The notes under the pieces: generated by a model | What the model saw: only the letters and a program-made list of their open reading frames with translations | What the model was told of the DNA's origin: nothing | Database searches by the model: none | Shown: positions 9,625 to 18,759 of the stretch, in pieces | Layout of the letters: the number at the start of each line of letters is the position of its first letter | Numbering within the stretch: position 1 is the first letter of the stretch | Assembly: GCF_015667795.1 (NCBI RefSeq) | Contig: NZ_JADPEL010000007.1 | Coordinates: 62,001-126,000, forward strand | Direction of reading: 5' to 3' | DNA from: Clostridium sp. D53t1_180928_C8 | Lineage (GTDB): Bacteria; Bacillota; Clostridia; Clostridiales; Clostridiaceae | Length of the DNA stretch: 64,000 nucleotides | Position numbers and translations under genes: made by a program

Positions 9625-10416
9625 ATGAAGATAGCAGTAACAACTACAAGAGAAGCAGATGAAAGTTTGAATTTCAAAGCAAAGGGAATATCTAAAGATT
9701 TAAATATATCATATATAAAAAGAGAAAATTTTAGTATTAAAAAAACTATTCTAAAGGAGCAAGTAGATTATTTATTAGTAGTTGAAAAAGATAAGCTTGT
9801 CATAAAAGGATTAGATAGTACACTGTTTTGGCATCCTAATATGTCCGAGCTAAAAATAAAATCAATAAAACAAGGTAATAAAGAAGCTATAATAGAGGCA
9901 ATTCAATTAGAAGAAGGAAATAGTATATTAGATTGTACATTAGGTCTTGCAGGGGATTCACTTATATTTTCAACTATAGTTGGAAAGAATGGAGTAGTTA
10001 TAGGTACAGAAGTTAATAAGTATATAGCTTATTTAAGCAAGAGTGGTTTAGAAAACTATAGTGAAGACAGCGTTGAAAAAAATGTAAAGAATATAACAGT
10101 TATTAATGAATCATATGAAAATTATCTTTTAAAACAGTCTGATAATACCTTTGATGTAGTGTATTTTGATCCTATGTTTAAAGAACCCAATAAAAAATCA
10201 ACAACTATAAATTCATTTAGAGATTTTGCAGATCATAGAGGGTTAACAAAGGAAATTTTAAATGAAGCACTTAGAGTATGTAAAAAAAGAGTTGTTATTA
10301 AGGAAAGACGAGGAGCTAATGATTTTGAAAAGCTAGGGATAGAAAAGTGCTATGGAGGTAAAAAAGATGGTTCAATTATTTATGGAGTAATTGAAAAGAA
10401 TATATTAGAAATGTAA
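9625..10416 (+). CDS. Class I SAM-dependent methyltransferase, RsmJ-like fold (YpiP type)
   Basis: Probable methyltransferase. The core is SILDCTLGLAGDSLIFS (SAM-binding motif I, about residue 110), GVVIGTEVNKYIAYLS (acidic ribose ligand) and FDVVYFDPMF (a DP-type motif IV, about 180), as in the rRNA guanine methyltransferase RsmJ and the uncharacterised Bacillus YpiP. The first 90 residues are variable. An rRNA or tRNA target is possible but unproven. There is no strong ribosome site (GAAAGATAGAG). It is alone on this strand; the hairpin at 10475-10510 may end it too. Confidence 0.75.
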   Translation: MKIAVTTTREADESLNFKAKGISKDLNISYIKRENFSIKKTILKEQVDYLLVVEKDKLVIKGLDSTLFWHPNMSELKIKSIKQGNKEAIIEAIQLEEGNSILDCTLGLAGDSLIFSTIVGKNGVVIGTEVNKYIAYLSKSGLENYSEDSVEKNVKNITVINESYENYLLKQSDNTFDVVYFDPMFKEPNKKSTTINSFRDFADHRGLTKEILNEALRVCKKRVVIKERRGANDFEKLGIEKCYGGKKDGSIIYGVIEKNILEM

Positions 10417-10474
10417 TTGAAATAATATGATTTCTATATCCAACTAGCAAGATAATTAACAGAGGAAGCTTTGA

Positions 10475-10510
10475 AAAAAGCTAGTGAATGCATTGCAATC
10501 ACTAGCTTTA
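10475..10510 (-). terminator. Terminator of hpt
   Basis: AAAGCTAGTGA and TCACTAGCTTT pair; on the minus strand the stem is followed by T6. It could also slow transcription arriving from the methyltransferase gene on the other strand. Confidence 0.85.
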
Positions 10511-10524
10511 ATTATGTTTATATA

Positions 10525-11052
10525 TTATTTACTTTCCCAATTAAATACATAAGGAACATTTCTGTAGAAACCTTCATAATCTAATCCGTAGCCTACTACG
10601 AATAAATCATCAATTTCGAAACAGCAGTAATCAGGTTTTAAATCAACTTTTCTTCTAGATGGTTTATCTAATAATACACAAGTTTTTACTGATCTTGCTC
10701 CTAATTTTTTAACATGGTTTATTACAAATTCCATTGTATAACCAGTATCTATTATATCATCAACTATTATGACATCTAATCCTTCTATATTATCTGGTAT
10801 ATCATTTACTACATTAACAGTACCAGAGCTAACTTCACTATGACCATAGCTTGAAGTTGTCATAAATCCTACTTTAGCCTTTAAATCTAATGCTTTGAAA
10901 ATATCAGCTCCAAAAACAAAGCTTCCTCTTAATAATGGTAAAACATATACTTCTTTACCTTCATAATCTTTAGTTATTTCTTTTCCTAATTCTAAAACTC
11001 TTTCCTTAATTTGCTCTTCAGAAAAAAGAATATTACGTTTTTTATCTTCCAT
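10525..11052 (-). CDS. hpt: Hypoxanthine phosphoribosyltransferase
   Basis: Purine salvage enzyme making IMP/GMP from hypoxanthine/guanine and PRPP in the cytosol. It has the PRPP-binding motif DVIIVDDIIDTGYTM (about residues 91-105), the flexible-loop region with MTTSSYGHSEVSSG, and the base-binding end VGYGLDYEGFYRNVPYV. Length 175 is typical. GCGGAGGCG precedes the ATG. In many Firmicutes hpt sits by tilS and ftsH; here it stands alone, converging with the methyltransferase. Confidence 0.96.
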   Translation of the reverse strand: MEDKKRNILFSEEQIKERVLELGKEITKDYEGKEVYVLPLLRGSFVFGADIFKALDLKAKVGFMTTSSYGHSEVSSGTVNVVNDIPDNIEGLDVIIVDDIIDTGYTMEFVINHVKKLGARSVKTCVLLDKPSRRKVDLKPDYCCFEIDDLFVVGYGLDYEGFYRNVPYVFNWESK

Positions 11053-11586
11053 GTATAACGCCTCCGCTACAATATTTATATTATTATATGAAAAAAAGCT
11101 TTTAAATAGTCAATTTTATAAAGTCAACTAAAAATATTAGCTTGACGAAAAATACTATAATAATATAAATTTTAACAATGTTTTTGATTTTTTGCAACTT
11201 AAAATTGAGTAAGGATATGATTAAAGAGTAAATATAATAAATGGTAAAGAAAAATGCGCAACATAGTAATTAAATTTATATAAATTTTAATAATTTAAAT
11301 AGCTTTAAGAGATAAAACTACAATGTGTAGATTAGTTAGATTAAATAAACTTAAAACTACAAATTTAATATATGTAGAACAAATTTTAATAATAAAATAA
11401 TTTAAAGGTGATGTAGTAAACCCCTTTAAATGTAAAGTGAGTTTACATTTACATTAGAATAAGATACAATATAGTGAAATATTGAGTAATTATAGTATAT
11501 GTAGGAAGATATTAAATAGAAAATAGGAAATTAATTTTACATCTTTGGTATATACTAAATAAGAATGCTTTAGTTGAGGTGATAAT
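11053..11586. other. 534-base gene-free region between hpt and hflX
   Basis: It holds the divergent promoters of hpt and hflX but no credible ORF. The only clear structure is a perfect inverted repeat (AAATGTAAA, 5-base gap, TTTACATTT) at 11428-11450, annotated separately. The rest is AT-rich without recognisable signals. Confidence 0.6.
11428..11450. promoter_or_regulatory. Perfect 9-base inverted repeat, candidate operator
   Basis: AAATGTAAA - GTGAG - TTTACATTT. The size and 5-base gap fit a dimeric repressor site rather than a terminator. It lies 137 bases ahead of hflX. The cognate protein is unknown. Confidence 0.4.
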
Positions 11587-13383
11587 ATGATATATGGAAA
11601 TATAGAAGGTGTAAAAAAGTCAGCTATTGAAGAATTAGAGAGACTTTATAAAGCTAAATGTCCAAAGGATGAAGTTTGTTCAATTGAAATAATTGAAGTT
11701 ATTTCAAGGGTTTCATCATTCATAGAAAGAGAAATAAGTGTTGCAATAGATAGAAGAGGTAATATTAGAACTATAGCCATTGGAGATTCTACTTCAGTAG
11801 AAATAGAAACTTTAGATATAAGAGAAAAAAAATTAGCTGGAGTTAGGATAATTCATACTCATCCAAATGGCATGAGTAATTTATCAGCATTAGATATTAG
11901 TGCATTATTAAAATTAAAACTAGATGCTATTGTAGCGATTGGTATTTATGATGATAAAATACTAGATTGTTCATTAGGTATGTTAACTGTATCAAATGAT
12001 ACTTTAGATTATGAAGAAACAGCACATATTCCATTAGAAGAAATTACAAAGATACACATACTAAATAAAATAAGCTATATTGATTCTTTAGTTAAGGAAA
12101 AAGATATAGTGGAAGATAATGAAGAAAAAGCAATTTTAGTTGGTTCTGATACGAGAGAAAGCTTAGAGGAACTTAAAGAATTAACAAAGGCTTGTGATAT
12201 TCCAGTTCTTGAAAGTGTGTATCAAAGCAGAAGCAAAATTGATGCTGCATTTTACATAGGGAGAGGTAAGGTTCTAGAAATTGCCCAGTTAAGACAAAAG
12301 TTAAGAGCTAATGTAGTTGTATTTGATGATGAGCTTTCAGGATCTCAAGTAAGAAATTTAGAAGCTGCTATAGGTGCTAAAGTTATAGATAGAACTACTC
12401 TTATTCTTGAAATATTTGCTAGAAGAGCTAAGAGTAGAGAAGCAAAAATTCAAGTTGAGCTAGCACAGCTTAAATATAGAATGAGTAGACTTCAAGGGCT
12501 AGGAACAATTATGTCAAGAACTGGTGGAGGAATTGGGACTAAGGGACCTGGAGAAAAGAAACTTGAAACTGATAGAAGACATATAAAAGAGCAAATTTAT
12601 GATTTAAATGATGAATTAAAGAAAATTAAGAAAATAAGGGAAACCCAAAGAGAGAAAAGAAATAAAGAAAGCATTCCAAAGGTGTCTTTAGTAGGATATA
12701 CAAATGCAGGTAAATCTACTTTAAGAAATGCTCTTTGTGATGTAGCAGCTCAAAAAGAAGTTATAGGAAAAGAAAAGGTTTTTGAAGCTGATATGCTATT
12801 TGCAACATTAGATATAACTACAAGAGCAATAGTACTTAAAAATAAAGGTGTAATTACTTTAACAGATACTGTTGGATTTGTAAGAAAGCTTCCCCATGAT
12901 TTAGTAGAAGCTTTTAAATCAACTTTAGAAGAGGTAATTTACTCAGATCTTTTATGTCATGTAGTTGATACATCAAGTGATACTGCTTTAGAACAAATTA
13001 AAGCCGTTGAAGAAGTATTAGAAGAATTAGGTGCAAAGGATAAAAAAACATTACTTGTTTTAAATAAAATAGATAAAGCTACAGAAGAACAAGTTAAAGC
13101 TGTGAAAGAAGCTACAGCTGAATATGAGACAATAGAAATTTCAGCAAGAGAAGGAATAAATTTAGAAGAGTTATTAAATCAAATAGAAGAAAATCTTCCT
13201 TATAAGATGAAAAAATGTGAATATTTAATACCATATGAGAGAAGTGACATGAACTCATTCCTACATAGAAATGGTAGAGTATTAGAAGAAGAATATAGAG
13301 AAGATGGAACTTTTATGATTGTTGAAGTTGATGACGAAAGTTATAATAAAACAAAAGATTACATCATAAATATATTAATGTAA
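11587..13383 (+). CDS. hflX: GTPase HflX with an N-terminal extension carrying a JAMM-like motif
   Basis: Ribosome-associated GTPase that splits stalled or hibernating ribosomes. The usual HflX N-domain (LVGSDTRESLEELKEL, SGSQVRNLEAAIGAKVIDRT), the coiled linker with GIGTKGPGEKKLE, and the G domain are all present: Walker A GYTNAGKST (370-378), switch II DTVGFVRKLPHDL and NKID. Ahead of this is an extension of about 170 residues not found in E. coli HflX (426 residues). It contains HTHPNGMSNLSALD (90-103), which fits H-x-H-x7-S-x2-D of JAMM metalloproteases exactly. The GTPase call is firm; activity of the extension is untested. GAGGTGAT precedes the ATG. Confidence 0.95.
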   Translation: MIYGNIEGVKKSAIEELERLYKAKCPKDEVCSIEIIEVISRVSSFIEREISVAIDRRGNIRTIAIGDSTSVEIETLDIREKKLAGVRIIHTHPNGMSNLSALDISALLKLKLDAIVAIGIYDDKILDCSLGMLTVSNDTLDYEETAHIPLEEITKIHILNKISYIDSLVKEKDIVEDNEEKAILVGSDTRESLEELKELTKACDIPVLESVYQSRSKIDAAFYIGRGKVLEIAQLRQKLRANVVVFDDELSGSQVRNLEAAIGAKVIDRTTLILEIFARRAKSREAKIQVELAQLKYRMSRLQGLGTIMSRTGGGIGTKGPGEKKLETDRRHIKEQIYDLNDELKKIKKIRETQREKRNKESIPKVSLVGYTNAGKSTLRNALCDVAAQKEVIGKEKVFEADMLFATLDITTRAIVLKNKGVITLTDTVGFVRKLPHDLVEAFKSTLEEVIYSDLLCHVVDTSSDTALEQIKAVEEVLEELGAKDKKTLLVLNKIDKATEEQVKAVKEATAEYETIEISAREGINLEELLNQIEENLPYKMKKCEYLIPYERSDMNSFLHRNGRVLEEEYREDGTFMIVEVDDESYNKTKDYIINILM

Positions 13384-13701
13384 TAGTTAATAAGAACTAC
13401 TTAAGATTAAGAGATTTTAACATTCTATAGAAATAATATTCTAAGTTAAGGTTAAAATAAGTTATCTATGCTAACAGAGGCAGATAAGGTCTTGTTTTAA
13501 GTATGTTCTTTTTAACATAGGTTCTGATATTGTTAACGAAAAAATATAAATGTTTTAAGGTGCTACTTATAGAATATTCATAGGTGCCAACGAAATGATT
13601 TGTATTTAGCAATATCGGAACCATTTTTATTTTAAATAATTTTATTATAAGAAGGTCTATTTAAACCTTTAATAACTCGGGATTGAAGTGGGGGAGAGTG
13701 A
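13384..13701 (+). other. 318-base gene-free leader before the amylase, containing a structured element
   Basis: No ORF is supported. The 3' half carries a closing stem with nested pairing (13520-13622) and a T-rich tail, annotated separately. The 5' half is AT-rich with small repeats but nothing I can name. Confidence 0.5.
13520..13633 (+). ncRNA. Candidate structured RNA or leader element upstream of the amylase
   Basis: GGTTCTGATATTG (13520-13532) pairs with CAATATCGGAACC (13610-13622): 13 base pairs with a single G-U. It encloses 77 bases that include GGTGCT/AGGTGCC wobble pairing around the palindrome GAATATTC, and AACGAAA-type motifs on both sides. The closing stem is followed by ATTTTTATTTT, so it may act as a terminator. 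It could be an hflX terminator with an elaborate loop, a ligand-binding leader for amylase, or a free RNA. I recognise no known class. Confidence 0.4.
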
Positions 13702-15147
13702 ATGGTTAATGGAACAATAATGGAATACTTTCAATGGTATTTGTTACCTAAATGTAAGTTGTGGAATGAAATAATTAAGGATGCAACTAATTTGCAACAT
13801 CTAGGTATAACAGCGGTGTGGATGCCACCAGCATATAAGGGAATTGGTGGTGTATATGATGTTGGATATGGTGCATATGATTTATATGATTTAGGAGAAT
13901 TTAATCAAAAGGGAACTATTGAAACTAAATATGGGAGTAAGGATGAATATTTATCTGCAATAAAAGCCCTAAAAGAAAAGGGTATACAAGCATATGCAGA
14001 TATAGTTTTAAATCATAAAATGGGTGCAGATGAAGTTGAAGAAGTGATGGCAAGTGAAGAGGAGTTCTTTAATAGAAATATTCCTATAAGTGGGAATAGA
14101 ATAATAAGAGCGTGGACTAAATTCACTTTTCCAGGAAGAAATAATAAATATTCTTCTTTTAAATGGAATTGGAATGACTTTGATGGAATAGATTATGATG
14201 ATAAAACAAAGAGAAGTAGTATTTATAAGTTTTTAACTAAGGAGTGGAATAGTGGAGTAGATAGTGAAAATGGAAATTATGACTATCTTATGGGAGCAGA
14301 TTTAGATTTTTCTAATAGAGAAGTTGTAGAAGAATTAAAAAAGTGGGGAAAATGGTATGTAGATTTTACTAAGATTGATGGGTTTAGACTTGATGCTGTT
14401 AAGCATATTAGTTATGGCTTTTTTGTAGAATGGTTAGAACTTTTAAGGAAAGAAACAGGTGAAGAATTGTTTGCAGTAGGAGAATATTGGCATCCTAATG
14501 TAGATGTTCTATTAAATTATTTAAAAAACACTAAATATGTTATGTCTTTATTTGATGTACCATTACATTTTAATTTATATGAGGCTTCACGTAGTAATGG
14601 AGACTTTGATATGAGAAATATATTTAATGGGACCTTAGTAGATAGATATTCAACTAAGGCTGTAACTTTTGTAGATAATCATGATACTCAATTAGGAAGT
14701 TCATTACAATCTTGGGTAGAACCATGGTTTAAAGTGATAGCCTACTCTTTAATATTGCTAAGAATAGGAGGATATCCATGTGTTTTTTATGGGGATTACT
14801 ATGGAATACCTAGTCATGGATATTATGGAATAGGTGGTTATTTAGATTTATTATTAAAAGCGCGGAAAAATTTTTCTTATGGTGAACAACATGATTATTT
14901 TGATGATAGAAATATAATTGGATGGACAAGAGAAGGAATTAGTGAATATAAAAATTCAGGACTGGCAGTTTTGTTAACTAATAAGCTTGGTGGTGAAAAG
15001 AAAATGTATGTTGGAAAGCATTTCTCGGGAAATAAGTTTAAAGATTTACTTTTAAATTTTAACGAAAGAGTAATCATAGATGAAGATGGTATTGGTAATT
15101 TTAAAGTTAAAAACGGTAGTGTATCTGTTTGGGTATTAGATAAGTAA
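13702..15147 (+). CDS. amyS: Cytoplasmic alpha-amylase (GH13)
   Basis: Intracellular endo-amylase that cleaves alpha-1,4-glucans, similar to Bacillus AmyS/E. coli AmyA in layout but without a signal peptide. It begins MVNGTIMEYFQWYLL, typical of the family. Catalytic residues are Asp231 (GFRLDAVKH), Glu261 (FAVGEYW) and Asp328 (VDNHDT); DIVLNHK marks the first conserved region. Length 481 is normal. Likely role: breakdown of stored glycogen or imported dextrins. GTGGGGGAGAG precedes the ATG. A structured leader lies upstream and a stem-loop downstream. Confidence 0.93.
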   Translation: MVNGTIMEYFQWYLLPKCKLWNEIIKDATNLQHLGITAVWMPPAYKGIGGVYDVGYGAYDLYDLGEFNQKGTIETKYGSKDEYLSAIKALKEKGIQAYADIVLNHKMGADEVEEVMASEEEFFNRNIPISGNRIIRAWTKFTFPGRNNKYSSFKWNWNDFDGIDYDDKTKRSSIYKFLTKEWNSGVDSENGNYDYLMGADLDFSNREVVEELKKWGKWYVDFTKIDGFRLDAVKHISYGFFVEWLELLRKETGEELFAVGEYWHPNVDVLLNYLKNTKYVMSLFDVPLHFNLYEASRSNGDFDMRNIFNGTLVDRYSTKAVTFVDNHDTQLGSSLQSWVEPWFKVIAYSLILLRIGGYPCVFYGDYYGIPSHGYYGIGGYLDLLLKARKNFSYGEQHDYFDDRNIIGWTREGISEYKNSGLAVLLTNKLGGEKKMYVGKHFSGNKFKDLLLNFNERVIIDEDGIGNFKVKNGSVSVWVLDK

Positions 15148-15165
15148 TAGTTATATTTTTGGAAG

Positions 15166-15214
15166 AGACCTTAATGAATATATTAAATGGAAATCCATTA
15201 AGGTCTATATTTAT
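15166..15214 (+). terminator. Stem-loop after the amylase gene
   Basis: AGACCTTAATG pairs with CATTAAGGTCT across a 19-base loop, followed by ATATTTAT. The T run is weak, so termination may be partial. Confidence 0.6.
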
Positions 15215-15293
15215 GGAGATTTGACTATATTTACTATATTTTCTATAATTAAATGTATTAATACAATTCATAAATAATAATTGTGAGGGGAAT

Positions 15294-16706
15294 ATGGAGA
15301 AATATAGTATTGAATTTAATGATTATGAACCGAAATATACTCAAATTGCAGATAATATAAAAAGATTAATAAATTCAAATGTGATAAAGGATGGAGATAA
15401 ATTACCACCAATAAGAGGATTAGCTAAGGAGTTAAAAGTAAACAATGTTACAATAGTAAGTTGCTATGATAAGCTTGTAAGTGAAGGCTATGCTTATCAA
15501 AAGATGGGATCAGGAACATATGCAAAGAAGAGAGAAATTACTGATCATTTTAGAAAAGAGTACTCTAAGGAAGTTAAGCTAATAAAAAATAATTATGATG
15601 AAAATATAATTGATTTTACAGGTGAAAGTTCTAGAAAAGTTAATTTTCCTATAAATGAATTTAAAAAGGTAATAAATGAAGTTTTAGATAGAGATGGTGC
15701 AGATGCATTAATTAAGGAAGAGCCTTTTGGATATACAAAGCTTAGAGAAACTATAAATGAAGTCTTTTGGAGAAGTTCATTAAATATAGAGAACTTATTA
15801 ATAGTATCAGGAGCGCAACAAGGTATAGATATTGCATCTAAAGCAATATTAAATATTAATGATAATGTTATTGTTGAAAAACCAACTTATGCAGGTGCAT
15901 TATCTGTATTTAAGTTTAGAAGAGCTAATGTATTTGAAATGCCTGTAGAAGAGGATGGCATAAATATAAAAAAACTTGAAGATATATTAAAGAAAAATAA
16001 AATAAAGTGTTTTTATACTATGAGTTATTTTCAAAATCCAACAGGAATTAGTTATAGCTTAGAGAAGAAACTTAAAATATTAGAACTGGCTGAAAAATAT
16101 GATTTTTATATAATAGAGGATGATTATTTGTCAGAGTTAATATTTGATGATAATATAAAACACGAGCCTTTTAAGGTTTTAGATAAAAATGATAGAGTAA
16201 TTTATATAAAGAGTTTTTCAAAAATATTCTTACCAGGTATAAGACTTGGGTATATTATATGTCCTGAAAATTTTAGAGAAAGTATTCAAAACTCAAAAAT
16301 TAATACAGATATTGCAACATCAACATTAATGCAAAGAGCTTTAGAGATGTATATTAAAGAGGGCTATTGGATTGAATATATAGAAAATCTTAGAAATGAA
16401 TATATAAAGAGATATGAGTTAATGAAAAAGCTAATTAATGAAAAGCTTAAAAAATATATAGTATTTTTTGATCCAAAAGGTGGGTTAAGCTTTTATTTAA
16501 ATATTAAAGATAAAGAAATAAAATCAAAGGAATTGTTTTATAAGCTTAAATGTAAAAATGTTTATATTACTCCAGGGACGTTGTTTTATAAGGGGTCAAA
16601 TGTTGGAGAGCAATATTTTAAGATTAGTTTTTCTCAAGTTAATGAAGAAGAAATAATAAGTGGAATTGATATAATTAAGGAGGAACTAGAGAAATGGCAT
16701 ATATAA
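15294..16706 (+). CDS. MocR-type regulator (GntR winged helix fused to PLP aminotransferase)
   Basis: Transcription factor with an N-terminal GntR domain (about 1-75: YTQIADNIKRLI, LPPIRGLAKELKVNNVTIV) fused to a fold-type I aminotransferase domain. The PLP lysine is Lys310 in IKSFSKIFLPGIRLGY, with TMSYFQNPTG and IIEDDYLSE as other cofactor-pocket motifs. Such proteins regulate pyridoxal, GABA, taurine or amino-acid genes, usually nearby. The only co-directional partner is yigZ, overlapping by 13 bases. GAGGGGAAT precedes the ATG. The effector cannot be told. Confidence 0.9.
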   Translation: MEKYSIEFNDYEPKYTQIADNIKRLINSNVIKDGDKLPPIRGLAKELKVNNVTIVSCYDKLVSEGYAYQKMGSGTYAKKREITDHFRKEYSKEVKLIKNNYDENIIDFTGESSRKVNFPINEFKKVINEVLDRDGADALIKEEPFGYTKLRETINEVFWRSSLNIENLLIVSGAQQGIDIASKAILNINDNVIVEKPTYAGALSVFKFRRANVFEMPVEEDGINIKKLEDILKKNKIKCFYTMSYFQNPTGISYSLEKKLKILELAEKYDFYIIEDDYLSELIFDDNIKHEPFKVLDKNDRVIYIKSFSKIFLPGIRLGYIICPENFRESIQNSKINTDIATSTLMQRALEMYIKEGYWIEYIENLRNEYIKRYELMKKLINEKLKKYIVFFDPKGGLSFYLNIKDKEIKSKELFYKLKCKNVYITPGTLFYKGSNVGEQYFKISFSQVNEEEIISGIDIIKEELEKWHI

Positions 16707-17341
16707 CGATAAGAGAATATGGAGAAGATAGCTTTATTGAAAAGAAATCAGAGTTTATTGGATATGCAAAAAGAGTTGAAAATGAAGAAGAGGCCAAAGC
16801 ATTTGTAGCTGAAATAAAATCAAAGCATAAGCAAGCAAGACATAATTGCTGGGGATATGTTATTGGTGAAAATATGGGTATTCAAAGATATAGTGATGAT
16901 GGAGAGCCACAAGGGACAGCGGGGATTCCAATTTTAGAAGTAATGAAAAAATCAAATATAACAGATTGTGCAGTTGTTGTAACAAGATATTTTGGTGGGA
17001 TATTATTAGGGGCTGGAGGATTAACAAGAGCTTATACTAAAGGTGCTTCTATTGCATTAAAAGCAGGAGGAGTAGTAGAAAAGGTTCAAGGTGTTAAGGT
17101 ATCACTTACTTTAGAGTATGATATGATAGGAAAAGTTCAATATTTTTGCGGACAAAATAATTGGCATATTGAGGATACTGAATATACAGATAAAGTTATA
17201 ATACATATACTTGCGGAAGTGTCTGTAGCAGAAGAAATAGAAAAAGAAGCTATAGAAGCAAGTAATGGAAAGATAATAGTTGAAAAAAGTGAGCCAGAGT
17301 TATATTTTAAAGAAGAAAATAGATTATATAGTATAATATAA
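16694..17341 (+). CDS. yigZ: YigZ/IMPACT family protein
   Basis: UPF0029/IMPACT family protein of about 215 residues, found in nearly all bacteria; related to the eukaryotic translation regulator IMPACT, with no settled bacterial function. Key motifs are KHKQARHNCWGYVIGE, YSDDGEPQGTAGIPIL and VTRYFGGILLGAGGLTRAY; the C-terminal half is the EF-G domain V-like module. The start overlaps the end of the MocR gene by 13 bases and is preceded by AAGGAGGAAC inside that gene, implying translational coupling. Confidence 0.93.
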   Translation: MAYITIREYGEDSFIEKKSEFIGYAKRVENEEEAKAFVAEIKSKHKQARHNCWGYVIGENMGIQRYSDDGEPQGTAGIPILEVMKKSNITDCAVVVTRYFGGILLGAGGLTRAYTKGASIALKAGGVVEKVQGVKVSLTLEYDMIGKVQYFCGQNNWHIEDTEYTDKVIIHILAEVSVAEEIEKEAIEASNGKIIVEKSEPELYFKEENRLYSII

Positions 17342-17427
17342 TTTATTATAAGGAAAATTATTTATTTCGAGTGGTAGATATAAGTTTGATTCATAAAATT
17401 AAATTTTAAATCTCATTTAAGACAAAA

Positions 17428-17456
17428 TTGTTAAATAATTTTCATTATGGTATAAT
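17428..17456 (+). promoter_or_regulatory. Sigma-A promoter of yebC
   Basis: TTGTTA (17428-17433) and TATAAT (17451-17456) with a 17-base spacer, about 50 bases ahead of the yebC start. Confidence 0.55.
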
Positions 17457-17504
17457 ATAAAAGATTTTTATTAATAGATTTGAAAGATTTAGGAGGATGA
17501 AATA

Positions 17505-18245
17505 ATGTCAGGACATTCAAAATGGCATAATATACAAAACAAAAAAGGTAAAGCTGATGCAAAAAGAGGGAAAATCTTTACTAAAATTGGTAGAGAATTA
17601 ATGATAGCTGTTAAAAATGGAGGTCCGGATCCTGATAGCAACCCTAAATTAAGAGATGCAATAGCAAAGGCAAAGGCATCAAACATGCCAAATGATACAG
17701 TACAAAGATCAATAAAGAAAGCTTCAGGAGAATTAGGAGCAGTAGATTATGAAAGAATAGTTTATGAAGGATATGGACCATCAGGTGTTGCTGTTATAGT
17801 TGATACTTTAACTGATAATAAAAATAGATCTGCAGGTAATGTAAGAAGTGCTTTCACTAAAGGTGGCGGAAATATGGGAACTACAGGTTGTGTAGGATTC
17901 ATGTTCCAAGAAAAAGGTGAAATTGTTATAGAAAAGGGAGACCTTGATGAAGAAGAATTAATGATGATGGCTTTAGATGCTGGAGCTGAAGACTTCAACA
18001 GTGATGAGGAAGAAGTATTCATAATTACAACTGAACCAGAAGATTTTGGTACAGTAAGAGAAGCTTTAGAAGTCGAAGGATTAGAATTCTTAGAAGCAGC
18101 AGTTAAAATGATTCCAGATACATACACTGAAATCGATGAAGATGCAGCTAAGAAGTTCCAAAAAATGTTAGACTTACTTGAAGATGATGATGATGTTCAA
18201 GAAGTTTACCACAATGCTGAATTCCCAGAAGGATGGGATGAATAA
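17505..18245 (+). CDS. yebC: YebC/TACO1/PmpR family protein
   Basis: Conserved cytosolic protein of the YebC/PmpR family; members have been described as DNA-binding regulators and, more recently, as translation factors that help ribosomes at difficult sequences. It opens [19 protein letters not shown] and carries the signature [17 protein letters not shown]; the acidic C-terminus ([14 protein letters not shown]) is typical. Length 246 is normal. AGGAGGATGAA is the ribosome site. It is the last intact housekeeping gene before the decayed island. Confidence 0.96.
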   Translation: MSGHSKWHNIQNKKGKADAKRGKIFTKIGRELMIAVKNGGPDPDSNPKLRDAIAKAKASNMPNDTVQRSIKKASGELGAVDYERIVYEGYGPSGVAVIVDTLTDNKNRSAGNVRSAFTKGGGNMGTTGCVGFMFQEKGEIVIEKGDLDEEELMMMALDAGAEDFNSDEEEVFIITTEPEDFGTVREALEVEGLEFLEAAVKMIPDTYTEIDEDAAKKFQKMLDLLEDDDDVQEVYHNAEFPEGWDE

Positions 18246-18295
18246 GCCGTTTAGAGGTACTCAGAACTTAAAAAAATCATTTGATAATGGTATTT

Positions 18296-18346
18296 ACACT
18301 TTCAATATTGATATACATAGTGTATCAATATTGAAAGTGTTTTTTT
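18296..18346 (+). terminator. Strong terminator of yebC
   Basis: An 18-base perfect stem (18296-18313 with 18323-18340; core TTTCAATATTGATA) is followed by T7. Confidence 0.95.
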
Positions 18347-18347
18347 G

Positions 18348-18506
18348 TTTTTAGAAGGTTTATTAAAAGAGTATAAATATGATATGCAAGTGAGGAATTA
18401 CAGTAAAAGAACAATAAAAACTTGCTATAATTCAACTCTTAAATTTATTACATATTGTAAAACAGAATTTGATGTTGAAGAGATAGAAGAGTTGATTCCT
18501 TTTTGA
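18348..18506 (+). pseudogene. Tyrosine recombinase (phage integrase) remnant, core-binding domain only
   Basis: One frame reads about 52 residues including LLKEYKYDMQVRNYSKRTIK and TLKFITYCKTEFDVEEIEEL, the SAM-like core-binding domain found at the start of XerC/D and phage integrases, then stops. No start codon in the right place and no catalytic domain follow. It begins in the T run of the yebC terminator, so the 5' end was probably lost at an insertion or deletion junction. Confidence 0.7.
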
Positions 18507-18519
18507 TAAAACAAATTAT

Positions 18520-18759
18520 TTGGCAGAAGCTTTTAATGAAAATTTAGATAGACAGGCACAACAGATACTGATGAATAACATAGTTGATAAGGCAAAAGAA
18601 TTAGACTGCTCGCATCAATTGATATCCAAAAGAGCAATTAATCTAGAGAGTAAGGGATTATTAGAAAAACAGCAATTATATATTGATGGGGATACTAGAA
18701 AAGTTTATAAGATTACGGATAAAGCAAAAACTATATATTTTAGTTCCAATAAGTCTTAA
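18520..18759 (+). pseudogene. Winged-helix DNA-binding fragment
   Basis: An open frame of about 79 residues with a helix-turn-helix/wing look: KAKELDCSHQLISKRAINLESKGLLEK, then a wing LYIDGDTRKVYKITDKAKTIYF. It resembles the C-terminal two-thirds of a MarR- or PadR-like regulator. The only possible start is a TTG with no ribosome site, directly after the integrase remnant, so it is probably truncated at the 5' end. It could still be expressed as a short protein. Confidence 0.4.
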
